41,373 nt of DNA from Photobacterium carnosum (lineage in GTDB: Bacteria > Pseudomonadota > Gammaproteobacteria > Enterobacterales > Vibrionaceae): positions 1 through 41,373 of the forward strand of contig NZ_NPIB01000034.1 in NCBI RefSeq assembly GCF_002849605.1, written 5' to 3'. The first letter of the stretch is position 1; every line of letters starts with the position of its first letter. A program made the translations under genes and the position numbers. Positions 1 through 6,174 of the stretch are shown in pieces. The notes beneath the pieces are model-generated. The model worked only from the letters and a program-made list of their open reading frames with translations. It had not been told where the DNA came from and ran no database searches.

Positions 1-322
1 GAGCACCCGCGCTGATTATACATTAACTCGCCTATCCCCTATCATTTTTTTGTCATTTCGTTCTAAACCCATAAATTAAGTAAATTTTTGCTTTTTGGCC
101 TCTATTAAACATAATAGGTATATCGCGCACCCGTGAACACTGTTCAATTGAAATTACCACCCCTAACCTCCAAAAACACACCTTTACCCTCCAAAAACTG
201 TCTATATTTTTTGTGACTAAGTTGTTAACCAAAACTAACGATCTACTTTCAGCCTAAAATAGCTACCTAAGTATTGAAAGTTCGTGTTTTCTATTTTGTT
301 ATCTTTAAATTAAGACGTTATT

Positions 323-530
323 GGATAACTGTTAGCTATCTAATATAGTAGATAACTGTTAGGTAACTATTGGATATTGATATATAATAGTTACCTGTTA
401 GATAGAACTTAGTTATCTTTATATTGCACCAATAAATGGTAACTATAAGTTAACTGTTGGTTATCTAAAACATATACATATTATACTGATAACTAATAGT
501 TAATATTTAGCTATCTATTGGTTATCTATT
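323..530. repeat. Putative partition centromere/operator: degenerate TAACTGTTAG/TATC repeats
   Basis: The AT-rich DNA just before the ParA gene is packed with variants of one motif in both orientations, for example GATAACTGTTAGCTATC at 324-340, GATAACTGTTAGGTAAC from 351, TAGTTACCTGTTAGATA near 388-404, TAACTGTTGGTTATCTA near 450-466 and further GTTATC/GATAAC half-sites up to about 526. Several units are near-palindromic (GATA...TATC). Such arrays upstream of parA-type operons usually serve both as centromere and as autoregulatory operator for the small DNA-binding partner. The role is inferred from position and repetition. The preceding 1-320 is AT-rich with no gene visible. Confidence 0.6.
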
Positions 531-541
531 GAGGTCTAAAT

Positions 542-1207
542 ATGCCAGTTATTGTTTTTGCTTCTAGTAAAGGTGGGGCAGGTAAATCTACTGCTTGTGT
601 TCTAGTTGGATCTGAATTAGCAAGGCAAGGGTTAGATAAAAATATCAGAGTTGCTTTATTGGACGCTGATCCAAATAGTCATAGTTCTGGCTGGGCGATA
701 CTTGATGGTTGTCCTCGGAATATAGAAATAATGAATAATTTGAATGAGAATAATATTCTTGATGCTATCGATTTAGCAAAAAAAACATGTCCTTTTGTTT
801 TAATTGATTTAGAGGGCGTATCAAGTAACACCGTAACATTTGCTATTTCACAGGCAGACTTAGTTATTATTCCTTGCCAACCATCTCAAAATGATGCGAA
901 AGAAGCTGTTAAAACTCTTAAAATGGTAAAAAATAGTTCTCGATTGATCAGTAAAAATATTCCGTCATGGATATTATTTACACGATTAAGTGCTGCGATT
1001 GTTACTAAAACTAGCCGCAGTCTTCTTTCTGATTTTAAGGCCGCTAATGTAAATGTTTTCAGTACATCACTTATAGATCGAGAAGTATTTAGATCTATTT
1101 TTTCTTTTGGCGGAACGATTGATAAATTTAAAAATTTTGAGAAAGCACAAGTTAATGTTAATTCGTTAGTGTCTGAAATTAAAAATATACTTAAAAAGGG
1201 TAAATGA
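542..1207 (+). CDS. parA: ParA-family partition ATPase
   Basis: A 221-residue P-loop ATPase of the ParA/MinD (SIMIBI) class. The deviant Walker A motif SKGGAGKST lies at about residues 9-17, ADPN after strand 2 resembles the A' motif DADP, and FVLIDLEG at about residues 85-92 is the Walker B region. There is no N-terminal DNA-binding extension, so it resembles the short ParF/VirC1-like (type Ib) proteins that pair with a small DNA-binding partner. It should bind ATP, coat the nucleoid and move plasmid copies apart. It lies 3' of the repeat field at 323-530 and its stop overlaps the next start (ATGA), so the two are translationally coupled. Family assignment is firm; the partition role is inferred from context. 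Confidence 0.9.
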   Translation: MPVIVFASSKGGAGKSTACVLVGSELARQGLDKNIRVALLDADPNSHSSGWAILDGCPRNIEIMNNLNENNILDAIDLAKKTCPFVLIDLEGVSSNTVTFAISQADLVIIPCQPSQNDAKEAVKTLKMVKNSSRLISKNIPSWILFTRLSAAIVTKTSRSLLSDFKAANVNVFSTSLIDREVFRSIFSFGGTIDKFKNFEKAQVNVNSLVSEIKNILKKGK

Positions 1208-1563
1208 TGAATAAAAGAGTATCACTAGGCTTAGATGATGATATTGATTTATCAGAGTTAATCCCTAAGTATAATGAGAAAACAAGTCCAATGACTCAAC
1301 AGCAAAAAGATATTCTATTATCTGAAGGGGCTAAGCATGGATTTGTTAGTCGAGAGCCGACAGTCCAACGTAGAAGACGTGTTTCGCCATATACTGCTCA
1401 ATTCGGTGGGAAATGTCGTCCAGCAGTTAAAGTTCTTTTTCAAGAAGCTAGTACTCGTATGAATTGTTATGACACGATTACTCTTGAAAAAGCAATTGAA
1501 GCATTATTAGAAAAAGAAAATTACATTGATTTATTAGATGAATTTAGAAAAATAGTAAAATAG
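1204..1563 (+). CDS. Small centromere-binding partner of ParA (ParB/ParG-like)
   Basis: A 119-residue protein encoded by the second gene of the partition operon, overlapping parA by 4 nt. The N-terminus is acidic and flexible; a basic patch REPTVQRRRRVSPYT (about residues 51-65) is followed by FGGKCRPAVKVLFQEAS and a helical C-terminus rich in Glu and Lys. The basic stretch followed by a compact domain fits a ribbon-helix-helix-type or other small DNA-binding adaptor. Its likely job is to bind the repeats upstream of parA, repress the operon and stimulate the ATPase. I recognise no closer family, so the role rests on gene order, size and charge pattern. Two tandem ATG codons are available at the start. 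Confidence 0.65.
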   Translation: MMNKRVSLGLDDDIDLSELIPKYNEKTSPMTQQQKDILLSEGAKHGFVSREPTVQRRRRVSPYTAQFGGKCRPAVKVLFQEASTRMNCYDTITLEKAIEALLEKENYIDLLDEFRKIVK

Positions 1564-1567
1564 TAAA

Positions 1568-1604
1568 AAGCCTCAAGATCACGTTGCAGGGAACCTTGAG
1601 GCTT
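1568..1604 (+). terminator. Hairpin after the partition operon
   Basis: A perfect 10-bp stem (AAGCCTCAAG with CTTGAGGCTT, 1568-1577/1595-1604) and a 17-nt loop start 5 nt after the stop codon. No run of T follows, so it may be a weak terminator or an mRNA-stabilising hairpin rather than a classic intrinsic terminator. Confidence 0.5.
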
Positions 1605-1636
1605 AGTGTGAATCTAATTATAGGAAAAACTCACAA

Positions 1637-2605
1637 ATGAACCATACTATTATTAAGCTGATTTGCATAGTGCTATCAGTCGCTACCGCTTGCCTGTCAG
1701 CTACGTTAACAACAAAATTCATGTTCAGTATTGGTACTGATATGGGTTCACCTATATTAATGGCAGCTTTGGGGCTTTTACTCGATCTCGCTAAATGTGC
1801 TACTCCCCTTTTTGTACTGTTCCTTTGGTCACAAAAAATGCGCCTTGCTTCGGTGTTTGCTTTAGTTCTTAGTATGACATTAAGCGCGGTTTCATTTTCA
1901 GCGTCAGTGGCGGCCTTAGAGTCAGGTGTAGTGGCTAATGCTCAAAACTCAGTAAGCTACCAACGTATTGAATCTCAAATTACAGATTACCGTGATCAAG
2001 TGATTGAGTTGCGCCAGTTGGCTAAACGCCAACAAGCGGCAAAACAAATTACTAAATCTCAAAATACTTTATCTCAAATACCTACCCTATTAACTCGTAT
2101 TGACGAGCTATCTAACCAACAAGCTAACTTTACAGGTAGTGAGTCTGTTGTATCTAAATACGGCATGATGATTTCTTACGTGACGGCATTAGCTCTTGAA
2201 TTACTATCGTGGCTCTTTGTGTGTGTGTCATTTGCTCTAAATAAAGTGAAACACAGTTGTTCACAGTTAAGTACAGTCGTACACAGTCAGCAAAATATGC
2301 GTGTGCAACATACTGATTTAACAACTGAACACAGTCAAACACAAACACAGTCGTTCACACTCGATACACAGTTGATCGCAGTTAATGATGGTTATTTTAA
2401 TAATGAGTGTGAAAAAGCTAAGTGTGATTCACAGTTATATTTTGATATTCGTGATGCAATTCTTGCGAAGGGCGTAAAACCGTCTTTTCGTGGTGTGACG
2501 CAACAATTTAAAGGCGTGAGTCGTGGCCTGATTGCTAATGTTCTTACTGATTTGCATGAAACAGGTTTTCTGAAAAATTATCGTAAAGGCTATGCGTTTG
2601 CATAA
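1637..2605 (+). CDS. Membrane protein with C-terminal winged-helix-like domain, unknown function
   Basis: A 322-residue protein with an unusual architecture. Hydrophobic segments at about residues 5-25, 38-63 and 68-92 are followed by a coiled-coil-like stretch rich in Gln, Arg and Leu (about 100-165), a fourth hydrophobic segment (about 175-202), a polar Ser/His/Gln/Thr linker (about 205-245) and a compact C-terminal domain (about 265-322) that reads like a winged helix: FRGVTQQFKGVSRGLIANV then a basic wing, LKNYRKGYAFA. A membrane-tethered DNA-binding protein next to a partition operon could anchor plasmid DNA or act as a one-component regulator; that is inference. The linker DNA carries 10-bp-phased repeats, described separately. 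I do not recognise the family. ATG lies 32 nt after the hairpin. Confidence 0.8.
   Translation: MNHTIIKLICIVLSVATACLSATLTTKFMFSIGTDMGSPILMAALGLLLDLAKCATPLFVLFLWSQKMRLASVFALVLSMTLSAVSFSASVAALESGVVANAQNSVSYQRIESQITDYRDQVIELRQLAKRQQAAKQITKSQNTLSQIPTLLTRIDELSNQQANFTGSESVVSKYGMMISYVTALALELLSWLFVCVSFALNKVKHSCSQLSTVVHSQQNMRVQHTDLTTEHSQTQTQSFTLDTQLIAVNDGYFNNECEKAKCDSQLYFDIRDAILAKGVKPSFRGVTQQFKGVSRGLIANVLTDLHETGFLKNYRKGYAFA
2251..2385 (+). repeat. 10-bp-phased ACAGT repeat array inside the coding sequence
   Basis: Four consecutive decamers share a core at identical phase: ACACAGTTGT (2251), TCACAGTTAA (2261), GTACAGTCGT (2271), ACACAGTCAG (2281). Looser copies of (A/C)ACAGT or GCAGT follow near 2330, 2346, 2367 and 2378. 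The 10-nt period is not a multiple of three, so it is not a peptide repeat. It falls in the low-complexity linker of the host protein. A DNA-level role such as a helically phased protein-binding site is plausible. Confidence 0.6.
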
Positions 2606-2657
2606 TAGGGTAGAGTCACATTCTTAATTTACTGAATAATCAAAGGAGATATAAATA

Positions 2658-2807
2658 ATGACTTTTGATCTAATTTTTTACATTAATTCTAGAGTTGCTC
2701 AATTACATGAAGATAAAAAAGGCCAAACGATGGAAGTGAAAGAAGTCATTAATAATGCTATTTATGAGCTGGAAAAATTAAAAGAGGCAGCAATTAAAAA
2801 TATATAG
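2658..2807 (+). CDS. Small hypothetical protein (49 residues)
   Basis: The gene encodes 49 residues starting MTFDLIFYINSRVAQLHEDK and continuing as an amphipathic, charged helix (VKEVINNAIYELEKLKEAA). A strong Shine-Dalgarno sequence AAAGGAGA at 2642-2650 sits at good spacing before the ATG, and the reading frame is the only one open here, which makes it likely real. It lies between the membrane protein and the next regulator and is probably cotranscribed with the former. No family is recognised; the all-helical composition is compatible with a small antitoxin-like or accessory protein, but nothing supports a specific role. Confidence 0.65.
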   Translation: MTFDLIFYINSRVAQLHEDKKGQTMEVKEVINNAIYELEKLKEAAIKNI

Positions 2808-2892
2808 TGTATGAAATGGCTATGTGTGTATAAAATAGTCACTGTCTTAGTTGTAGACGTATGTTTTTATTTGTAGATATAACGGTAACTCT

Positions 2893-3162
2893 ATGTTAAA
2901 TAATGTTTTACTTAAATATATTGATGCGTATTTACTGATTTTTGGTGAGATTAATACGCATGTGATGATGCAAAAATTTGATATTTGTCGAGCTAAAGCA
3001 AGTCGTGTTTTCACTATATATAGGGAGGGGAGGCCAACGAATATGCGCTATGATAGCTCAAGAAAATGCTATGTAAAAGGCTTTGTATTTGAGCCTATTC
3101 ATTTGAAAGATGAAAGTGCCACTCGATTTTTAGCCGCTATTGATACTGTTTTTACAGATTAA
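2893..3162 (+). CDS. Small winged-helix-type DNA-binding protein
   Basis: An 89-residue protein. LLKYIDAYLLIFGEINTHVM followed by MQKFDICRAKASRVFTIYRE (about residues 7-45) has the look of a helix-turn-helix in which a first helix is followed by a recognition helix containing RAKASR; RPTNMRYDSSRKCYV then resembles a beta wing. The same layout opens many WYL-type and phage or plasmid regulators, but here the protein ends before any sensor domain, so it is either a minimal regulator or a natural truncation. The Shine-Dalgarno is weak (ACGGTAA). No partner gene overlaps it. It is likely to regulate nearby plasmid genes; the target is unknown. Confidence 0.6.
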   Translation: MLNNVLLKYIDAYLLIFGEINTHVMMQKFDICRAKASRVFTIYREGRPTNMRYDSSRKCYVKGFVFEPIHLKDESATRFLAAIDTVFTD

Positions 3163-3320
3163 TGCCTTTGCAGCACCCCTACGGGGCAACCACGCTACGC
3201 TTGCCCTATTTCACACGCGCCCCATCACATGTTCCATGCTCGTATTGCTAGTGAAACTCAGCCAGCAAGCTGTCTTCACCAAAGGTCAGGTCAGGGCTAA
3301 ACAGCAACAGCATTCAAATG

Positions 3321-3372
3321 GACCAGGAGTAATTTGTTTTTCCTCGCAAGCGAGGACAAATTATTCTTGGTC
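3321..3372 (+). ncRNA. Long + strand RNA-type hairpin with two G-U pairs
   Basis: The arms GACCAGGAGTAATTTGT (3321-3337) and ACAAATTATTCTTGGTC (3356-3372) pair over all 17 positions if two G-U wobbles are allowed; on the - strand these would be C-A mismatches, so the structure is only fully paired in RNA read from the + strand. Inside are a TTTT bulge and a second stem CCTCG/CGAGG closed by CAAG. The core TTTTCCTCGCAAGCGAGG resembles the hairpins at 4687-4719 and 5829-5859. Confidence 0.55.
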
Positions 3373-3523
3373 TATTTTCATTAACAGCATTTATTCTCCT
3401 GCCGTCGAAACACAAAGCAGAGCTTTCACTTCTATCTGATAAGTGCTTGTAATCGCGTTTATCTGCCTCGTTAGTCATTGTTCATCATTTTGGGCGTTTC
3501 CATCTTCAATCGCTTTCTTCCTT

Positions 3524-3610
3524 TGACCGTCACCCACCACAACCTAATTATCAAGGGTATATAAACGCTACGCGCCCTTGCTAATTAGAACGATGGTGTG
3601 TGCTTGGTCA
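3524..3610. promoter_or_regulatory. Long imperfect hairpin directly upstream of ardC (possible single-stranded promoter)
   Basis: Nested arms pair across about 87 nt: TGACC (3524-3528) with GGTCA (3606-3610), CACCA (3535-3539) with TGGTG (3594-3598), and CTAATTATCAAGGG (3544-3557) with CCCTTGCTAATTAG (3575-3588, one mismatch), with internal loops between them. It ends 48 nt before the ardC start. Leading-region promoters such as Frpo of F act as folded single-stranded DNA with internal mismatches; this is a candidate of that kind, by inference only. It could also be an mRNA leader structure. Confidence 0.4.
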
Positions 3611-3658
3611 GTCAGGCGATGACGAAGATGAAAACTTAAACCAAAAGGACTCACGACC

Positions 3659-4645
3659 ATGACAAACTCAACAGCTAATCACTCAACAATCACTAATCAG
3701 TTAAAAGCGACCAAGGTTTCGCCCTTGGAGTCGAAGGACTCCAACAAAAATGAATCTTCTAAGAGCAAAAGCAAGGGTAAAAAACGTGTCGCTAAAGTGT
3801 CTAGAGATATGTATCAAATAGTCACTGATCGTATTATTAAAGCCTTAGAAAGTGGGGTGAAGCCTTGGGCGTGTCCGTGGGATAGAACACAGCAATGTGA
3901 CATGTTACCTATGAATTTTAAGACCAAGGCACAATATTCTGGCGTAAATATATTGTTACTTTGGTCTGAAACCGTCATAAAAGGTTACTCTAGCCCGTAT
4001 TGGTTAACTTATAAACAAGCGGTAGAGCTTGGTGGTAATGTGATTAAAGGGCAAAAAGGAACGGAGATTATTTTCTATAAAATGTGGGAAAAGAAGAACG
4101 AGCAAGGAGAAGAAGAAAAAATTCCAATGTTAAGATCTTTTGTCGTTTTTAACCTAGATCAAATTGAAAATATCGAAAAACCCGTAGTAACAGTCAGTGA
4201 AGAACGCATCAAAAATGACGAGTTTGAAATTCTTCCTTATGTTGATAATGCAATTTTAAATACAGGTGCAGTGATTAATCATTTAGGTATTCGAGCGTTC
4301 TACGCACCAGGTCAAGATACAATCACAATGCCAACACAAGATCGCTTTACTTCATCAAGTGATTATTACGCTACTTTGCTACATGAATTAACTCACTGGA
4401 CAGCTCATAAGAGCCGTTTAGATCGTAAGCTAACGGGTAGCTTTGGCACTAAAGATTACGCCTTTGAGGAGCTGGTAGCAGAGTTAGGGGCTGCGTTTTG
4501 TTGTGCTGATTTAAACGTGTTCGGTAATATTCAACATGAGAGTTATATAGCGTCATGGCTTAAAGCACTTAATAACGATAAAAAATACATATTTAAAGCG
4601 GCAAGTCTTGCTAGTAAAGCACATCAATTTTTACTGAAAAAATAA
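3659..4645 (+). CDS. ardC: ArdC-type antirestriction protein
   Basis: A 328-residue protein of the ArdC/TraC-1 family. After a Ser/Lys-rich tail (1-45) comes the N-terminal single-stranded-DNA-binding domain (about 50-170), with RDMYQIVTDRIIKALESG, the PWACPWDR loop, SGVNILLLW and GGNVIKGQKGTEIIFYK. The C-terminal domain is a zinc-metallopeptidase fold with H242-E243-L-T-H246 and a downstream Glu in EELVAELGAAF (about residues 270-280). Family members protect incoming transferred DNA from host restriction enzymes and are typical leading-region genes. The Shine-Dalgarno AAAGGA precedes the ATG. The gene stands alone between two structured non-coding regions, which suggests its own promoter and terminator. 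Metallopeptidase residues look intact. Confidence 0.93.
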   Translation: MTNSTANHSTITNQLKATKVSPLESKDSNKNESSKSKSKGKKRVAKVSRDMYQIVTDRIIKALESGVKPWACPWDRTQQCDMLPMNFKTKAQYSGVNILLLWSETVIKGYSSPYWLTYKQAVELGGNVIKGQKGTEIIFYKMWEKKNEQGEEEKIPMLRSFVVFNLDQIENIEKPVVTVSEERIKNDEFEILPYVDNAILNTGAVINHLGIRAFYAPGQDTITMPTQDRFTSSSDYYATLLHELTHWTAHKSRLDRKLTGSFGTKDYAFEELVAELGAAFCCADLNVFGNIQHESYIASWLKALNNDKKYIFKAASLASKAHQFLLKK

Positions 4646-4682
4646 GAATAATTCGAGGTGATTTAATTACCTCGAATTATTC
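4646..4682 (+). terminator. Hairpin immediately after ardC
   Basis: A perfect 14-bp stem (GAATAATTCGAGGT at 4646-4659 with its complement at 4669-4682) with a 9-nt loop begins at the end of the ardC stop codon. No clean T run follows, but position and stability favour a terminator, possibly working in both directions. Confidence 0.6.
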
Positions 4683-4686
4683 CGCT

Positions 4687-4719
4687 TTCGATTTTACTCG
4701 GCAAGCTCCTAAAATCGAA
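4687..4719 (+). ncRNA. Conserved-loop hairpin, copy 2
   Basis: A 10-bp stem TTCGATTTTA/TAAAATCGAA encloses the 13-nt loop CTCGGCAAGCTCC. The same loop, with one base changed, recurs at 5838-5850 in a stem whose outer bases differ but still pair, and a related core is at 3338-3355. Retained pairing despite sequence change suggests a selected structure. Confidence 0.6.
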
Positions 4720-5034
4720 TGTAGACGCACTTTGATTCTTTCTTTTGTCATTCGACAGGAAAAGCCGGTGTTTATTTCCAACCTCAGCAAAAAGCGAGCC
4801 TAGTAGGGGTGAGGGGAGAATTCAATTTATATATGGGAAAACTACGCGCCAGATTGATTATTGTGATTATTTGTTATGTTAGTGGGTGGCTTGTGCCTCG
4901 GTCACAAGTGACCTTATTAGAATATTAATCAATCAAAATGATTGTTTTAAGTATTAAATCAATCATTTTGGTAGTATAATGTGTTCGTACCAAGGAAAAA
5001 TGGTATTAGATCATTTTAGGTACAAGGAGTATGT
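4720..5034 (+). promoter_or_regulatory. Intergenic region with a promoter and palindromic operator before the 70-residue gene
   Basis: 315 nt with no gene seen. A consensus -10 TATAAT lies at 4975-4980 with no good -35. Upstream are a palindrome CAATCAAAATGATTG (4930-4944) and a further CAATCA half-site at 4960-4965, arranged as an operator next to or overlapping the -35 region. This suggests regulation by a small DNA-binding protein. The rest of the stretch shows no clear signal. Confidence 0.5.
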
Positions 5035-5247
5035 ATGAAAGGTTTTCTTTTTGTTGATGGTAATTGTCCTAATGCGAGTTTTTGGATAACTAAACAAGGT
5101 TCTATTTCTATGAAATATCATAAGGATCTTATTGGTTGTGTTGTTTTAGACCCTAAAAATCGTTCTGATTTACTTATTAAGATGATTTTAGAATCTAACC
5201 CAAAAGATATTATTTGGACGACTGAATACCTTAACAATTTAGGATAA
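5035..5247 (+). CDS. Small hypothetical protein (70 residues)
   Basis: A 70-residue soluble protein beginning MKGFLFVDGNCPNASFW and ending TTEYLNNLG; it alternates hydrophobic and polar residues like a small alpha/beta fold, with one Cys near residue 11 and one at 35. A strong Shine-Dalgarno ACAAGGAG precedes the ATG by 6-7 nt, a recognisable -10 lies about 55 nt upstream, and an intrinsic terminator follows at once, so it is a single-gene transcription unit with partial read-through to the next gene. I do not recognise the family and see no catalytic motif. Its own regulated promoter suggests expression under a particular condition, possibly on entry into a new host. Confidence 0.65.
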   Translation: MKGFLFVDGNCPNASFWITKQGSISMKYHKDLIGCVVLDPKNRSDLLIKMILESNPKDIIWTTEYLNNLG

Positions 5248-5254
5248 CTAATCA

Positions 5255-5283
5255 GGGGCAGGGATGCCCCATTTTTTGTTTTA
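5255..5283 (+). terminator. Intrinsic terminator between the 70- and 142-residue genes
   Basis: GGGGCA (5255-5260), a GGGA tetraloop and TGCCCC (5265-5270) are followed by ATTTTTTGTTTT. This is a textbook Rho-independent terminator on the + strand. It precedes the next Shine-Dalgarno by only a few nt, so it may act as an attenuator. Confidence 0.88.
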
Positions 5284-5298
5284 TAGGAGCTATTAATT

Positions 5299-5727
5299 AT
5301 GCGTATTAATCCTCGATTATTTGATGAAGATACAGCAACTCAAAAAGAAATTTTAGAACATTTTGAGTATGAAAATGAACTTAGTCGTCGTCATTGTTCT
5401 TATGTTCATTTTATGTCGGAACTGTTTAAATCTCCTGATTCTTATCGTTCTATAGATGATCCAAAATATAGACAACCAACAGGAAATGAAATTAAAGAGG
5501 TGTTCGAACATTTAGCTTCATTACATAGTAAGAGTGTTGTTTGTAAAATGTTGGGGATTAAAAGTAAAACGAATCCAACACAAACTATTAATCGTTGGAT
5601 TAGTGAAGAATCTGAAATTCCCTATAGTGCATGGCGCATGTTATTGATTCTTGATGGCCGTGTAGTTCAAACTAATCGGTTAATTACGGCTGATGGTGAT
5701 AAACCATGGACTAAGTTTTACGAATGA
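5299..5727 (+). CDS. Putative helix-turn-helix regulator (142 residues)
   Basis: A 142-residue basic to neutral protein. The C-terminal half looks like a helix-turn-helix domain: IKEVFEHLASLHSKSVVCKM (about residues 65-84) then LGIKSKTNPTQTINRWIS and PYSAWRMLLILDG, an arrangement similar to Cro/CI or plasmid-control HTH proteins in which SKSVVCKMLGI is the first HTH helix and turn and QTINRWI the recognition helix. The N-terminal half is charged and of unknown role. The Shine-Dalgarno TAGGAG lies 9 nt before the ATG. The neighbours (operator-like palindrome at 4930, structured leaders) make it a candidate local regulator. No exact family is recognised. Confidence 0.6.
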   Translation: MRINPRLFDEDTATQKEILEHFEYENELSRRHCSYVHFMSELFKSPDSYRSIDDPKYRQPTGNEIKEVFEHLASLHSKSVVCKMLGIKSKTNPTQTINRWISEESEIPYSAWRMLLILDGRVVQTNRLITADGDKPWTKFYE

Positions 5728-5740
5728 GTTACCGAGCTTG

Positions 5741-5808
5741 TTTACTTATCCACATGAGGAAAGTGGAGACATTAAAACGATCGGAGCGTCCGATTGTGGG
5801 TAAGTAAA
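5741..5808 (+). ncRNA. Long hairpin with nested stem upstream of the 93-residue gene
   Basis: The arms TTTACTTATCCACA (5741-5754) and TGTGGGTAAGTAAA (5795-5808) pair over 14 positions with one G-U pair valid on the + strand. A nested stem ATCGGA/TCCGAT with loop GCG lies at 5780-5794. The left arm contains a perfect DnaA-box match, TTATCCACA (5746-5754), probably by coincidence with the stem. It follows the previous stop codon by 13 nt and may be a terminator or leader structure. Confidence 0.45.
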
Positions 5809-5828
5809 TAAGCGATATCTACCACCGT

Positions 5829-5859
5829 TTAATTTTACTCGACAAGCTCCTAAAATTAA
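5829..5859 (+). ncRNA. Conserved-loop hairpin, copy 3
   Basis: The stem TTAATTTTA/TAAAATTAA (9 bp) encloses CTCGACAAGCTCC, the same 13-nt loop as in the hairpin at 4687-4719 except for one G to A change. It sits 24 nt upstream of the 93-residue membrane-protein gene, between it and the hairpin at 5741-5808. Confidence 0.6.
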
Positions 5860-5883
5860 TAAATATAACGTTAAGGGAATACA

Positions 5884-6165
5884 ATGCGATTTATAATTTC
5901 AGTTGGAAGATATTGTTTATTTATGACGTTTTATTTATTGCGTCCTGTTTTCCGTTTTATTTTACAGTTACTTTCAACGGGGTGCTTATTAGCTGGTTTA
6001 GTTATGCCTTTTGTTATTTATTATCAACAAACAAATATACTTCATGCATTTGGTTGGTCACTGTTCTTAATTGTTGGTATATTATTTTCAGCTATTTTAC
6101 TTGGTTATGATGCATTTTTATTAAAAATCGCACCATATAATCTTGATATATATCTTCCAATGTAG
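5884..6165 (+). CDS. Small inner-membrane protein (93 residues)
   Basis: A 93-residue hydrophobic protein with two or three membrane segments: about residues 5-20 (moderate), 25-46 (LLSTGCLLAGLVMPFVIYY) and 54-76 (HAFGWSLFLIVGILFSAILL). Arg and Lys near the N-terminus predict a cytoplasmic start. The Shine-Dalgarno AAGGGA precedes the ATG by 5 nt, and the next gene begins 10 nt after the stop, so the two form an operon. Position next to the virB5-virB6 end of the transfer region suggests a conjugation accessory or entry-exclusion role, but no family is recognised and this is only inference from context. Confidence 0.65.
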   Translation: MRFIISVGRYCLFMTFYLLRPVFRFILQLLSTGCLLAGLVMPFVIYYQQTNILHAFGWSLFLIVGILFSAILLGYDAFLLKIAPYNLDIYLPM

Positions 6166-6174
6166 GTAATCAAA

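Larger units (their letters stand above)
3163..3658 (+). other. Structured, GC-richer non-coding region upstream of ardC
   Basis: About 500 nt without a convincing gene, clearly richer in G+C than its neighbours. It starts with two mutually exclusive hairpins that share the same G run: CCCC(3176-3179)/GGGG(3183-3186) versus GGGCAA(3184-3189)/TTGCCC(3201-3206). Two larger hairpins follow (3321-3372 and 3524-3610, listed separately). A 99-codon open frame here has no Shine-Dalgarno and an atypical composition, and I do not count it as a gene. Confidence 0.55.

Noticed and set aside
3184..3200. Possible ops (RfaH) element on the - strand near GCGTAGCGTGG
   Set aside because: It lacks one base of the ops core and has no - strand transfer gene downstream.
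3140..3439. A 99-codon open frame upstream of ardC
   Set aside because: No Shine-Dalgarno, atypical composition, and the DNA is dominated by hairpins conserved at the RNA level.
5746..5754. Perfect DnaA box TTATCCACA as a second replication origin
   Set aside because: It is one arm of a longer hairpin, stands alone, and no iterons or Rep gene are near.
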